Below are positions 7,389-16,288 of a DNA stretch of 64,000 nucleotides, in pieces. The notes under the pieces were generated by a model. That model saw only the letters and a program-made list of their open reading frames with translations. It searched no databases and was not told the DNA's origin. Both the position numbers and the translations under genes were made by a program. Each line of letters opens with the position of its first letter. The stretch's first letter is position 1. The DNA is from Rhodococcus opacus B4 (GTDB lineage Bacteria; Actinomycetota; Actinomycetes; Mycobacteriales; Mycobacteriaceae): positions 1 to 64,000 of the forward strand of contig NC_012520.1 in NCBI RefSeq assembly GCF_000010805.1. The letters run 5' to 3'.

Positions 7389-10300
7389 GAGTCACTTTCC
7401 GCGCTGATACCGGCGGACATCCACTCAGCCGGTGCGATCAGATCCGACTTGCCCCGGTAGCCCTTGCCGTCCAGGTACTGCTGATGTTCGGCGAGGAGTG
7501 CGGATCCTTCCGGCTTGTACTGGCCGAAACCACGTCCGAATTGCTTCGGTCCTCCAGGCCACGCCAGCTTGGGATCGGATTCATCCGACACGTAGAGCAC
7601 GGTGTCTTTGGTGACTGCGACGGGCCATTGTCCGGTGTCTTCGCCGATCTGAGCTATCCGGTACATGATGTTGGCCCGCGACTTGGCGACGATGTGGTGG
7701 TGACGCTCTGGTGAATATCCTGGGCGTCCTGCCAAGTGCAGATCGGAATTGAGAATGCCGATCGTGTGCGTATAGATGACTTTGTTCTGTTCGCGAGCCA
7801 ACTGCGCGTCGAGATCGTCCTTGATGTCCAAGGCGATGCGCGCATCCCGGATCCGTTCGTACCACGGGACGAGGACCCGTCCGTGATCAGGCCACACGTA
7901 GGCCTCCAGAATCTCGGGTTCGTACCCGAGACTGCTGGCGCGTTCGAGGGTGGGTGTAGTCACCCACTTCGGCTCGGAAATTGACAAACCCATCGGGTTG
8001 AGAGGATTCGGGAACCGCCAGTCCGCGGACTCGGGGATCTCCACGAGCCAGTACCCGGGGAGCTTGCGATCGAACGGTAGTCCGTTCGAATGATGCGCAG
8101 GTTCGCCGATCGGAAGTTCGAGGCCGGCGATTCCTGCCGCGTACGAACCGCCGCGGTCGAAGGCATGGACGTAACGGCACTTCGCTTCGTCGTCAGACAA
8201 GGTCCGTGACCAGTCGATATCTGCCTCGAAGATCTGGAACTTCTTGGCGAACTCGGCATCGGAGGGTGCGAATACGCGCTTCCATTCCTTCGGCCGGGCG
8301 GCGATCATCAGGTCGATGCCCGTCGATGCCGGGCTCACAGCCCAGGGGAAACGCAGAGCATTTGCTAGGAGTGACAGGCGTCGCGCCAGTGTGGCGGGTG
8401 CCGGCGAGTCACCAAGAATGGGCATCTCCTTGGGGTCCTGGCTCATGCCGGAGGTCAGTGTCACCCAGACACCACGGGTTTCACCTTTCCACACTCGCGT
8501 CCAAGTGCCGAGGCGGTCCCCCTCCTTGCCGCCGAGCTGCCAGCCCTCGGAGAGAGCCTCTGTGACGAACGGAGATTGTGCGGTCAGTTCCTTGAGCCTG
8601 TCGTTTCGATTGCGCTTGCCCAGACTGCTGGTGTCGATTCCCATGTGCTGCGCCATCGCGTCGGTGATCCAGATCTGCCCAGGCACCGACCATTTGTCGG
8701 ACGTCCACGTGCCGAGGTTCAACGTCGCTACGAGCTCCGCGACATCGCCGACATGGGTGATCTGCGAGGCAAGGTCGTGACGGGTGCCGTCGGGAAGCCA
8801 GGCGCCATCGACGTCGAGTACTGCCGCGGGTGCGGTGAAGGTGGTCCGTGCATCTCCTGCTGCAAGTTTCGGTGCCGGGGTTGTCGTGGTCGGCTGGTGC
8901 GTGGTCTCCGCCGTCGCGACGATGGCCGGCGTTGCTGCAGCAGTCTCACGAGACGTCGTTTCGACGGGAGCCGCCACCGGCTCGTCCTTCACCATTGGCG
9001 AAACCTGTCCGACTGTGTCGCCGGTTGCTGCAGCTGCTGATCGGGTGGCGGCGGTGCTTTGCCACCAGCAGGGAAGGTGCATCACCAAGCCGTCGATCTG
9101 CCATCCGGCGTCCTCGCCGCCACACAGGGCGCAGATGGAAACCGGTGAAATCTGCACTCCATCAGCGGTATGCCCTTCGGCATCGGTCTCGATAGCCATC
9201 TCAGGCTCCTGTTCGGAATGAGAGCTGGTCAGGCTCATGACTTCGTTAGACGAATCACCCGAAGCTACGCCGGACCCTGGACTGTTCAGATCGGCGATCC
9301 AACCATCGAACAGAGCCGGACCACCGGGCACAGGCGTGGAAGAGTCGCTGGAATCGCCACCGAGTGTCGGGTCACTTGATCCTGCATCGCTGGTTACTTG
9401 GTCTTCCGGACCATCGCTACCGAGCAACTTGTGCAGCCGCAGTGCAACCATGCGCTGCCTGCGGTTTTCGCACTTGACCATCCGCTGCACCGTGTACCGC
9501 GGCATTCTGCCTTTCCGTTCCTCCGCGATCAGCACGCCCTCGTCATAGAGAGCCCTCAAGGCGGTACCGCGATCGATCTGCAAGGTATCGGTCATCGTCT
9601 GACCAGTGGCTTTCAACACCTGTTCGAGGGCCATCGGGTCCAACAAGACTTGTGGTTGACCATCGCACGGCCGCGGGTTGGCCACGACATATCCCAATCG
9701 AACGCCACGACCTTCCGCACGCCATCGAGGGGTGCCGTCGGATGTTTCACCCACCACACTGCGCCGCCATCCAAGACATGCCGCCATCGACCAATCCGAT
9801 GGAGCTTGCCCGGTGTCGACGTCCTCCACGTAGGCGTGACCATTTCTCAGTGCGTGTACCAACAACTCCCGTACTCGCGCACCGGTCCGCATTGGCAGAT
9901 CTGGGTCAGTCGCCGCAGCAGCGGCATCAGACAAGCCCATCGTGACCAGGTCCCCGACCTGCGCGACTTCGTTCTCCGTTAACGCCCCTACATCAACAAG
10001 GAAACGTGACATCGCATGCCAGCCCGCCCACAGAGACCCCAAAGCGTCTGCCTGACGAACACTTTCGCCGCTCGTGCGCAAACGCTCGCTATACCGCTCA
10101 CCTTCGGCGAACGCCTCGGCGCGGACAATGTCCAACCGAGGGCATAACCATTGCAGGTACGTGGCCATCAACAAGGCGCGGCCATGACGGGAATGCGCAG
10201 TATCGAGTTCCTTCAAAACGTTCAGTTCGATTTCCCGCGCCTGCAGCGGCACCACGAGCATCCGCTGAGCTGCAGATCCTGGCCGCGGCATGATCTCGGA

Positions 10301-12760
10301 GGTGACCAAAGCAGACGCGCGGGGCGGGGTTCCGTCCAGAACCCCTAGACCATCACGTGTGCTTCTCGAGCGTTGCTCACCGTTGTGCACCATGCGAGCG
10401 AACTCTTCGAGCGCCTTCTGCGCAGTCCCGAAGTCTCGGGTTGGTGCGACATCGTCCGCCCAGTACAGAGCATCTTTTGCGGCGTTAAGCTTGATCCGCA
10501 ATGCATTCAATGTGTCGCCGTTGCCCGACATCGATGTCGCCGGTCGCCGGCGATCCCATTTCTCTCCCCAGTGGTGCATCGCCAATGACGCGAGTGAGGT
10601 CTTGTAGCTGTTAGGCGATCCGACCAACGTAAGAACCCACGGGTTCGGACCCAATGCGGACCTGAATACCTGCCCAAGTAGAGCGGCCGAAACTCGCGTC
10701 GGGGTGCGTTCGAGCATCGAGCCGGAATGACGAAGGAATGCTTCTCGGATCCTTACCGGGTCGGGCGTCGGTGCGGGAAGGTCATACATCTTCAGGGGGC
10801 CGGTCAGCAGAACAGGGGCTACCCGTCCGCCATTCTCGTCGATGGCTCCCCCAGCATGAACGAAGAACCACTTGCCCTGATCATCGCGGCGCCACCCTGT
10901 CGAGCGGTATCGCACCACCCGTCGGATTTCGCGCCCACCTGCGCCCTTGAGTGCATCTCGCAGCTTCGCCACTCCGCTGGGGCGAGAGTCGTAGGCAGGC
11001 GGACCCGGCAAGGTATCGACCCAGCCGCAATCCCGGTACTCCTTCGCCGGAATCCGGATCCGCAGAAACTCTCGGCTCTCCGGATGGGTGTAGCCGATAA
11101 CCACCGCGGTGAGTTCTTGAGGTGCGGCGGGGTTGACTTCACTCTGACCGGCCATCGCTGCTCGACCCATCAACTCCGGCTCGTCGACGTCGATACCCGC
11201 ATCGGCAACTTCGAGATACTCCATCTCAACGATCCGCGCATCGAGGTCCAGTACGAGTTTCGCCTGTTGATCACCGCTCTTGGTCGTGACGATTTCGACC
11301 AAGTTCCCATCAATGATCCGATACACCGGAGCAATAACATTGCGCCCCCGGATGCTGTTCAGCGGCGTAGCCAGACTCTCCGAGTCGGACCAGACCCGCT
11401 GTGAATCAACGGGGCTGAGCGAGTCCTGAACCGCACCCGGTACGGGCTCAAGCTCGGGATCTTGCAGAATCGGTGGAACAGGAACTCGCGCGACATCGTG
11501 TGTGGCCCGAGCTGCAACGAGCGCGGCACGCCATGCGGTCATGGCATTCTCGACCGCTTCTCCCGCCCAATCGGTGCCTTCAGCCGCGGCCTGCTGTCGA
11601 ACTTTGTCCAGAAGTTCAGTCAGATCCTCGAAACGTCGCTCCGATTCGAGCGCCCACCGCTGTGCGCGTCGGAACTCTTCGTCTCCGTCCCGCTCACTTG
11701 CACGATCAACTCTGGCGGTCGCCTCTGCCAGCGCAAGTTCGATTAGTGCTTGCTTCTCGATTACGTCGGCAGCGAAGCCGTGGGCAGCGACTTCCCCAGC
11801 CCGAACAGGGATGAGGCCACCCCACATCGAGTCGGTCGACCAATGTCCGTCATCGACGTGGTCAGTAAAATCAGATTTGGGTTCCGCCGTTGCGGACAGC
11901 AAGAGCTGGACCTGGGCGCCACTGCCACCCAACAGAGATGCGAGTTCGATACCTCGCTTCCATCCGACGGAGTCGCGATCGAGCACGATGCGAACCTCAG
12001 CGCCTTCGAAAAGGTCAGCACATGAGAGAGGGAAGTTCAGTCCGCCTTGAGCATTGGTCGTGGCAACCAGTCCAAGCGACTCGGCTGTCTCGACATCCTT
12101 CTCCCCCTCGAGTAACCACACAGGCGAATGGCTCGAGATTGCTGACAGCAGTTCCGGGAGTCGATACAAGACCGGTTCAAAACCCTCCGGCTTACGTCTG
12201 AGCCGGGTCCCTGCGGCATCCACGAAAATCTGTCGGAACTGCTTGTGCCGGCCAGCTTCACAGCTCGTGCATTCCTCGCGGATTACCTCCTGCACCAAAG
12301 TGCCGTCTGCAGATACATACGAGTAGACCTTGACTCGATCCCACCGGTGTTGAGCATCAGGTGTCACGTCCGGAAGCGCGATCCGGGCGGGAAGTCGTCC
12401 ACCCTTCGGCCGGCGCCGCCCGGCACCACGTCGTCGGGGAGATCGGCCTACGCGTGTAAGCGCATCGCGATCAGGCAGCGGTTCGTCGAAGAGGTCCGTC
12501 ATCGACAAACCCAGACCCTCGGCGATCTCCGAGACGGGAGCTTCACAGCCGTGGCAGTGAAGCAGCACCATTCCTCCCCTATGCCCATCGACCCAGGTCA
12601 CGGACATCGACGCGTGACGGTCTCCATGGATCGGGCACCGCGCCATCAGTTGGGTCGAGCCGCGTTCGTTGACCCCGCCATTGCGTTCGGCAGCAGCACG
12701 AACCCGGTCGAATGACGACATCCGACCGATCTGAATGGTTCCAGCAGTGATAGCAGTCAC
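7385..12760 (-). CDS. Primase-helicase with Tap-like C-terminal region (1,791 aa)
   Basis: Visible in order: CHC2 zinc finger (C42, H45, C69, C72); Toprim domain (LLEGEKD 216-222, IVLDRDS 258-264); a long linker; a DUF927-like ATPase with Walker A GSPNSYKTS (714-722) and Walker B-like DALYWADD (763-770); a low-complexity Ala/Thr/Pro hinge (about 1220-1310); and a C-terminal region of about 480 residues (GTWTSDKWSVPGQIWITDAM, PATLARRLSLLANALRFPWA) that recalls the telomere-associated protein Tap of Streptomyces. Primase-helicases of this plan start plasmid and phage replication. The Tap-like part would recruit Tpg to the ends. The hinge supports a real fusion. The start could be GTG 12760 or ATG 12721. 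Primase and ATPase calls are firm; Tap is inferred. Confidence 0.8.
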   Translation of the reverse strand: MTAITAGTIQIGRMSSFDRVRAAAERNGGVNERGSTQLMARCPIHGDRHASMSVTWVDGHRGGMVLLHCHGCEAPVSEIAEGLGLSMTDLFDEPLPDRDALTRVGRSPRRRGAGRRRPKGGRLPARIALPDVTPDAQHRWDRVKVYSYVSADGTLVQEVIREECTSCEAGRHKQFRQIFVDAAGTRLRRKPEGFEPVLYRLPELLSAISSHSPVWLLEGEKDVETAESLGLVATTNAQGGLNFPLSCADLFEGAEVRIVLDRDSVGWKRGIELASLLGGSGAQVQLLLSATAEPKSDFTDHVDDGHWSTDSMWGGLIPVRAGEVAAHGFAADVIEKQALIELALAEATARVDRASERDGDEEFRRAQRWALESERRFEDLTELLDKVRQQAAAEGTDWAGEAVENAMTAWRAALVAARATHDVARVPVPPILQDPELEPVPGAVQDSLSPVDSQRVWSDSESLATPLNSIRGRNVIAPVYRIIDGNLVEIVTTKSGDQQAKLVLDLDARIVEMEYLEVADAGIDVDEPELMGRAAMAGQSEVNPAAPQELTAVVIGYTHPESREFLRIRIPAKEYRDCGWVDTLPGPPAYDSRPSGVAKLRDALKGAGGREIRRVVRYRSTGWRRDDQGKWFFVHAGGAIDENGGRVAPVLLTGPLKMYDLPAPTPDPVRIREAFLRHSGSMLERTPTRVSAALLGQVFRSALGPNPWVLTLVGSPNSYKTSLASLAMHHWGEKWDRRRPATSMSGNGDTLNALRIKLNAAKDALYWADDVAPTRDFGTAQKALEEFARMVHNGEQRSRSTRDGLGVLDGTPPRASALVTSEIMPRPGSAAQRMLVVPLQAREIELNVLKELDTAHSRHGRALLMATYLQWLCPRLDIVRAEAFAEGERYSERLRTSGESVRQADALGSLWAGWHAMSRFLVDVGALTENEVAQVGDLVTMGLSDAAAAATDPDLPMRTGARVRELLVHALRNGHAYVEDVDTGQAPSDWSMAACLGWRRSVVGETSDGTPRWRAEGRGVRLGYVVANPRPCDGQPQVLLDPMALEQVLKATGQTMTDTLQIDRGTALRALYDEGVLIAEERKGRMPRYTVQRMVKCENRRQRMVALRLHKLLGSDGPEDQVTSDAGSSDPTLGGDSSDSSTPVPGGPALFDGWIADLNSPGSGVASGDSSNEVMSLTSSHSEQEPEMAIETDAEGHTADGVQISPVSICALCGGEDAGWQIDGLVMHLPCWWQSTAATRSAAAATGDTVGQVSPMVKDEPVAAPVETTSRETAAATPAIVATAETTHQPTTTTPAPKLAAGDARTTFTAPAAVLDVDGAWLPDGTRHDLASQITHVGDVAELVATLNLGTWTSDKWSVPGQIWITDAMAQHMGIDTSSLGKRNRNDRLKELTAQSPFVTEALSEGWQLGGKEGDRLGTWTRVWKGETRGVWVTLTSGMSQDPKEMPILGDSPAPATLARRLSLLANALRFPWAVSPASTGIDLMIAARPKEWKRVFAPSDAEFAKKFQIFEADIDWSRTLSDDEAKCRYVHAFDRGGSYAAGIAGLELPIGEPAHHSNGLPFDRKLPGYWLVEIPESADWRFPNPLNPMGLSISEPKWVTTPTLERASSLGYEPEILEAYVWPDHGRVLVPWYERIRDARIALDIKDDLDAQLAREQNKVIYTHTIGILNSDLHLAGRPGYSPERHHHIVAKSRANIMYRIAQIGEDTGQWPVAVTKDTVLYVSDESDPKLAWPGGPKQFGRGFGQYKPEGSALLAEHQQYLDGKGYRGKSDLIAPAEWMSAGISAESDS

Positions 12761-12827
12761 GAAGCCGCCTCAGACACACGCGCCACGAGATCTGGCAAGC
12801 GCGGTGCGGCCCGGGTTAGTATGGGCA

Positions 12828-12877
12828 CAGGTCCCCTCCAGGACTCGTATTTATGAACCAGGTCCCCTCCAGGACTC
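12828..12877 (-). promoter_or_regulatory. Two direct repeats upstream of the primase operon
   Basis: CAGGTCCCCTCCAGGACTC occurs at 12828-12846 and 12859-12877, exactly 31 bases apart. Each contains the short inverted repeat GTCC/GGAC. They lie 70-120 bases upstream of the primase start, so they are good candidates for an operator or initiator-binding pair controlling that operon. Confidence 0.5.
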
Positions 12878-12900
12878 AGTTCGTAATCAACGGAACGAAG

Positions 12901-12931
12901 GACCCCCGCAGGCCGGCAAGCAGTGGGGGTC
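12901..12931 (-). terminator. Hairpin after the 85-aa gene
   Basis: Stem GACCCCC (12901-12907) / GGGGGTC (12925-12931), followed by TTTCG on the plus strand. It lies 21 bases past the end of the minus-strand gene at 12952. Confidence 0.5.
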
Positions 12932-12951
12932 TTTCGCTATCTATGGCCAGG

Positions 12952-13209
12952 TCATGCCGAGATTGAAAGTTCGTTGTCGGACGAATCGGAGACCGCATAG
13001 CGCTCGTCGTGCGCCCGTAGTTTTTCCGGGTCCAACTTCTTGAGGATGTAGTCGGGGACATCCAGGTTGTACGCACGGGCCATGACGAGCAGGGCGTAGT
13101 CGCCGAGCTCGAGTCCGAGCTCTTCGGCGCGTGCTTCGTAGAAGCTGTGCTGTTGAAGGGGTGCACGAACTGATATGCACTTGCGCGTTCCCTTGTGTGG
13201 CCGTCCCAT
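12952..13209 (-). CDS. Small plasmid protein, possible ribbon-helix-helix DNA binder
   Basis: 85 residues. A short basic start with a possible beta strand (KCISVRAPLQQHSFY) is followed by two helices (EARAEELGLELGDYALLVMARAYNL), which fits a ribbon-helix-helix fold. The tail is acidic. Small proteins of this type on plasmids often repress copy-number or transfer genes; that role is inferred here. The regulatory element shared with the transfer genes (13307-13351) lies upstream on the same strand, so expression may be tied to conjugation. Confidence 0.6.
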   Translation of the reverse strand: MGRPHKGTRKCISVRAPLQQHSFYEARAEELGLELGDYALLVMARAYNLDVPDYILKKLDPEKLRAHDERYAVSDSSDNELSISA

Positions 13210-13218
13210 GCGAAGAGC

Positions 13219-13284
13219 CTAAACAGAAACTGCTTCGGAAACGTTGAATGACGTGTTGTCGGTGTGTCGCCGTTCATCGTGCAT
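13219..13284 (-). CDS. Possible 21-residue leader peptide
   Basis: ATG 13284 follows GAAGGTGAGGGG, a fair ribosome site, and opens MHDERRHTDNTSFNVSEAVSV, stopping 9 bases before the next start. It is the first frame after the shared promoter-like element. It may be a leader that couples translation to the 85-residue gene; nothing else supports it. Confidence 0.3.
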   Translation of the reverse strand: MHDERRHTDNTSFNVSEAVSV

Positions 13285-13306
13285 CCCCTCACCTTCACCA
13301 AAAATC

Positions 13307-13351
13307 CGCTTCTGGTTTGAGGAAGATCCTTCGACCCAGCGCTGTGTGACA
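13307..13351 (-). promoter_or_regulatory. Shared TGTCAC-N16-GGATCTTCC element, copy 1
   Basis: On the minus strand TGTCAC (13351-13346) is followed after exactly 16 bases by GGATCTTCCTC and then an AGAAG at the same offset as in the other three copies (23152, 35320, 50249). It is placed upstream of the 21- and 85-residue frames. It is probably a promoter or operator of one regulon. Confidence 0.6.
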
Positions 13352-13471
13352 GATGGGAAACAAAATCTTCGTCGCCGCATCATGCCGCGGTGCATGGACT
13401 GTTTGACCAAACTCGCCCGACCGCGGTTTCAGATGAACAACAACCCCTACGTGTGACCTGCGGGGCGACTC

Positions 13472-13570
13472 GGTGGGGAGTGGGGGGATTGGGAAGAAAT
13501 ACCTGATCAAACGGTAAAATCCACTCCCCACTACGGTGGGGAGTGGGGTGGGGAGTGGGGTGGGGAGTGG
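13472..13570. repeat. 12-bp G-rich iterons downstream of the ParA operon
   Basis: GGTGGGGAGTGG stands three times head to tail (13535-13570), once more at 13472-13483, and in inverted form at 13521-13531, making a near-perfect palindrome around CTACG. The plus strand has enough G runs for a quadruplex. The stretch lies 110 bases beyond the end of the ParA partner gene in an otherwise empty 470-bp interval. A partition site, incompatibility locus or origin iterons are the natural candidates. Confidence 0.6.
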
Positions 13571-13680
13571 GTTCAAAGACACCTGAAGTGCCTTCGCACG
13601 CACCACCGCTGAGCTTTCGGGAAGCGATCAAGAGGTAGGGCGGCGAGGTTCTACTCCCCCACCGCCCTACCCCATCGTCA

Positions 13681-14409
13681 CTACCGAGACGCCGTCCGAA
13701 GATGCAGCGACAAGACGCCAGCGAGAAGCCGGCTTCGGGACTTCGATCCCACCACCTTCACCTGAGCGTCAAGCCAGTCCCTCTGTGCCGTCGTGAACCG
13801 GAACCACGTCTCAACGGGACCCTTGACCGCGAATGGCTCCTGATGCATCGGGATCCCGGCTGCGGATCGCCGGGCCACCGGCTGGAACAGGCTGCGAAGT
13901 CCCGCGATCCCAACAGAATCGAAGGCCTCGATAGCCACATCAGCGTGATCACACCTACTTTCGGCCGCGCGGCTCTGCAGTGCATCACGCGTGGTGCGAT
14001 CCAGGTAAGCCGTCACGGTCACCTTCCCGGTTTCCGTCGAAGGTTCGACATCATCGTCGAGGACCGGGGTCGGGTCCGGGACAGGCTCATAGATTGGATC
14101 CTGCTTTTCGACGGGTGCAGGTGGTGGGGTCGGTTCTGGTTTACGAGCCGGCTCGGAGCGAATGGGCGCCGTAGTGGTAGGAGCGGGTGGTTGGGCCTGA
14201 GCTTGTGGCGGCTCCTGCGCTGCAGGCGCCTTCTCGACATGCCGAGACTCCTCCGCGGCTGGTTCTACCTCGGTGATCGGGGTAGAGCGCCGAGGCTGGG
14301 TGGGGTTGCCTGCAGTCGGAAGGAGGCCGGCTAAACCCTCCGCTCGGTTACCTTTCGGAGCGAAAGCACTGGCAAGGCTCTTGCGGCGGGGAGTGCTGGT
14401 TTCGGTCAT
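13681..14409 (-). CDS. ParA partner protein (putative centromere-binding, ribbon-helix-helix type)
   Basis: 242 residues, ATG overlapping the parA stop as ATGA. The first half is a Pro/Ala/Glu-rich disordered tail (residues about 20-125). The second half starts with a strand-helix stretch (GKVTVTAYLDRTTRDALQSRAAE) and ends with a helical SKSRSRLLAGVLSLHL. A flexible arm plus a compact DNA-binding end, directly after ParA, is the plan of type Ib partition adaptors. The protein encoded at 17484-18044 has the same C-terminal order (ending SRSHLITAALTGYF) and appears to be a paralogue. No classical ParB domain is present. Confidence 0.6.
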   Translation of the reverse strand: MTETSTPRRKSLASAFAPKGNRAEGLAGLLPTAGNPTQPRRSTPITEVEPAAEESRHVEKAPAAQEPPQAQAQPPAPTTTAPIRSEPARKPEPTPPPAPVEKQDPIYEPVPDPTPVLDDDVEPSTETGKVTVTAYLDRTTRDALQSRAAESRCDHADVAIEAFDSVGIAGLRSLFQPVARRSAAGIPMHQEPFAVKGPVETWFRFTTAQRDWLDAQVKVVGSKSRSRLLAGVLSLHLRTASR

Positions 14410-15374
14410 GCCGATGCCACCTCCTCGCTGATGGTCGACAGACGAACGAGGATTTCGCGTGTCAGTTCTGCGTAGTCCTCGGCCAACCCGGACGCATTGC
14501 GCGAAAGTATCTGATCCGTCGGTTTGGCGCCCTTCTTCAGTGCGGCGAAACGTGCGACTTTGGCGACTTCGGTCTGCTGTTCCAGCTCATGGACCAGCAA
14601 GCCCTCCCGGCGGGCATCGTAGGCCGTAGATTCCATCGTCCGGATCCGGGATTCGAAGATGGGGGCGGCATCCCCGATCATCTCGTTGACGGATTGGCGG
14701 ATCTTCGCCGTGAGCTTGGTTGAACGCGAACCCACACCGAACAGGCAAATACCTGCCAACTGCAGCCGTGGGTTGACAGCCGGTAGATTACGGTCTGGAT
14801 CACCATCGCGTGTCGCCGAGAACTGGCCGGCAATTGTTTCCAACCCGTCGAGGCTTGCGTCGTCCGCCCTGACTGGGATGACCACAGCCTGGACGACCTC
14901 CATCAATGCCTCCATGATGGTCAAATCACCGGGCGGAGTGTCGAAGATGATCACGTCATAGTTATGCGCAACCTGCAGGAGCATGGCGCGAACGAGCTGT
15001 CCGAGCCGCTTACCACCCTGACGCTGCTGGCGGGAAACCATGACGGCAGCCAGGTCGAACATCGCGGGACCACCCGGCACCACATCGAGATTCTCGCGGC
15101 CGCCGACATTGTGGACGATCGGAGGCGCGGACCCTTGCAGGAGCGCGGTGAACAGTTCGGATCCGTCACGCTTGTCGTAGCCCAGATCGCGGCACAGGTT
15201 CCCCTGGGGGTCGAAGTCACCGATCAGAACTCGGTATCCGGCGGCGGCAAGGAGTCCGCCGCAGTTGGCGGCACAGCTTGTCTTTCCCACTCCCCCCTTG
15301 CCGTTGAAGAATCCGAACGACACCGGCAGTTCCTGCTGCTCTGCAGTTGAGGTCTCGACGACGTGCATGGACAT
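14406..15374 (-). CDS. parA: ParA-family partition ATPase
   Basis: 322 residues from ATG 15374, chosen for the GGGAGA ribosome site; a longer frame without support extends upstream. The deviant Walker A is at residues 24-33 (NGKGGVGKTS), Walker A' at DFDPQGNL (about 55) and Walker B at VIIFDTPPGD (about 140). These proteins bind nucleoid DNA with ATP and move plasmid copies with a centromere-binding adaptor. The adaptor gene overlaps downstream. The promoter must lie in the first bases of the 12-bp array upstream, so binding of the adaptor there could also repress this operon, as in other type Ib systems. Confidence 0.92.
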   Translation of the reverse strand: MSMHVVETSTAEQQELPVSFGFFNGKGGVGKTSCAANCGGLLAAAGYRVLIGDFDPQGNLCRDLGYDKRDGSELFTALLQGSAPPIVHNVGGRENLDVVPGGPAMFDLAAVMVSRQQRQGGKRLGQLVRAMLLQVAHNYDVIIFDTPPGDLTIMEALMEVVQAVVIPVRADDASLDGLETIAGQFSATRDGDPDRNLPAVNPRLQLAGICLFGVGSRSTKLTAKIRQSVNEMIGDAAPIFESRIRTMESTAYDARREGLLVHELEQQTEVAKVARFAALKKGAKPTDQILSRNASGLAEDYAELTREILVRLSTISEEVASA

Positions 15375-15423
15375 GGCAGTTCTCCCATTGGACTTTGGTT
15401 GTGACGAGTGGTTCCCCAGTGAA

Positions 15424-16274
15424 GCTAGCAGGATTCCTGGACAACTTGCCGTATGCCACGCGGGGCAGACCGTAGGTAGATCTGCGTGAGCAAACGCGTG
15501 AGATACAACGGGCGCAACCGTATGAGGCAACGCAGGTAGTTCGGCAGGTCATCATGCCTGGTAACTGGCGTGATAGTAGACGTGGTGATCGGCATGAATA
15601 CCAGCGTGGAATCAAGTGTGTCATTCGGCAGGTCAATCGGCGTGGTCATACGCATGGCGACACGCTGGTTAACCTACGTGAGGACATGCGGCATGGCACG
15701 CGTGAACTCTGGCGGTATTAAACGCGTGACGAGCACCTAGTTGTCCTGCGTTGACTTACGTAGGAAGACACGCGTGAGACGTCGCGTGAGAGCATGCGTG
15801 AAGCATTGCGTGTCATACCGCGTGACCATCAGCATGAACAAACGCGGGACAGACTGCCGGATGTCAAGTGGGACAAACTACGTGGACAGATGCGTGATCT
15901 TCTGCGATGGCCCGAACGTGGCTACATGCTTGTGTCAACACGTGCACACGGGCGTGATTAGACGCGGGAGACCAGTGCAGGTGCTTGCACGTGAACTAAT
16001 CCTGTCGCTTATGCGGACAACATCACTGGTTGTAATACGTGAACCGATACGTGCCCTCGCTGCGGGTCCGAGTGCGAGGGGGTAAACCGAATGAGATGCG
16101 TGACCGAGTACCGCAACTGGGCGCTAGGTGCAGTGCGTGAGATCGAGCTGGCACCCGACCGGAAGGCTCTGCGGATCGAACGTTGAGTGCGAGGCCTGAC
16201 AGCGTGAAAGGTGAGAAGTCCCGTTCGCGTGAAGATATAGGGAATCACTTGCGTGAACACATGCGTGAAACGCT
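15424..16274. repeat. Array of degenerate 12-bp units (GCGTGA + 6 variable bases)
   Basis: From 15424 to 15975 the sequence runs in unbroken 12-base register: 46 units whose first six bases vary around GCGTGA (perfect at 15484, 15496, 15568, 15700, 15724, 15772, 15784, 15796, 15820, 15892 and 15952; one or two changes in most others, such as GCATGA, ACGTGG, GCAGGT). The last six bases are free. A one-base slip follows and the register continues to about 16060. Scattered perfect copies follow (16098, 16135, 16202), ending in four more exact units at 16227-16274. It fills the gap between parA and the gene at 16289. No frame reads through it. A centromere for the ParA system is the best guess; an origin is the alternative. 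Confidence 0.85.
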
Positions 16275-16288
16275 CGCAGAACTGTGTC

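Noticed and set aside
15425..15655. 76-codon minus-strand frame within the 12-bp array
   Set aside because: The 12-base period makes a frame look regular by chance; it does not continue through the array and lacks a ribosome site.
15424..16274. CRISPR array
   Set aside because: Units of 12 bases with six conserved positions and no spacers of 30 or more bases; no cas genes.
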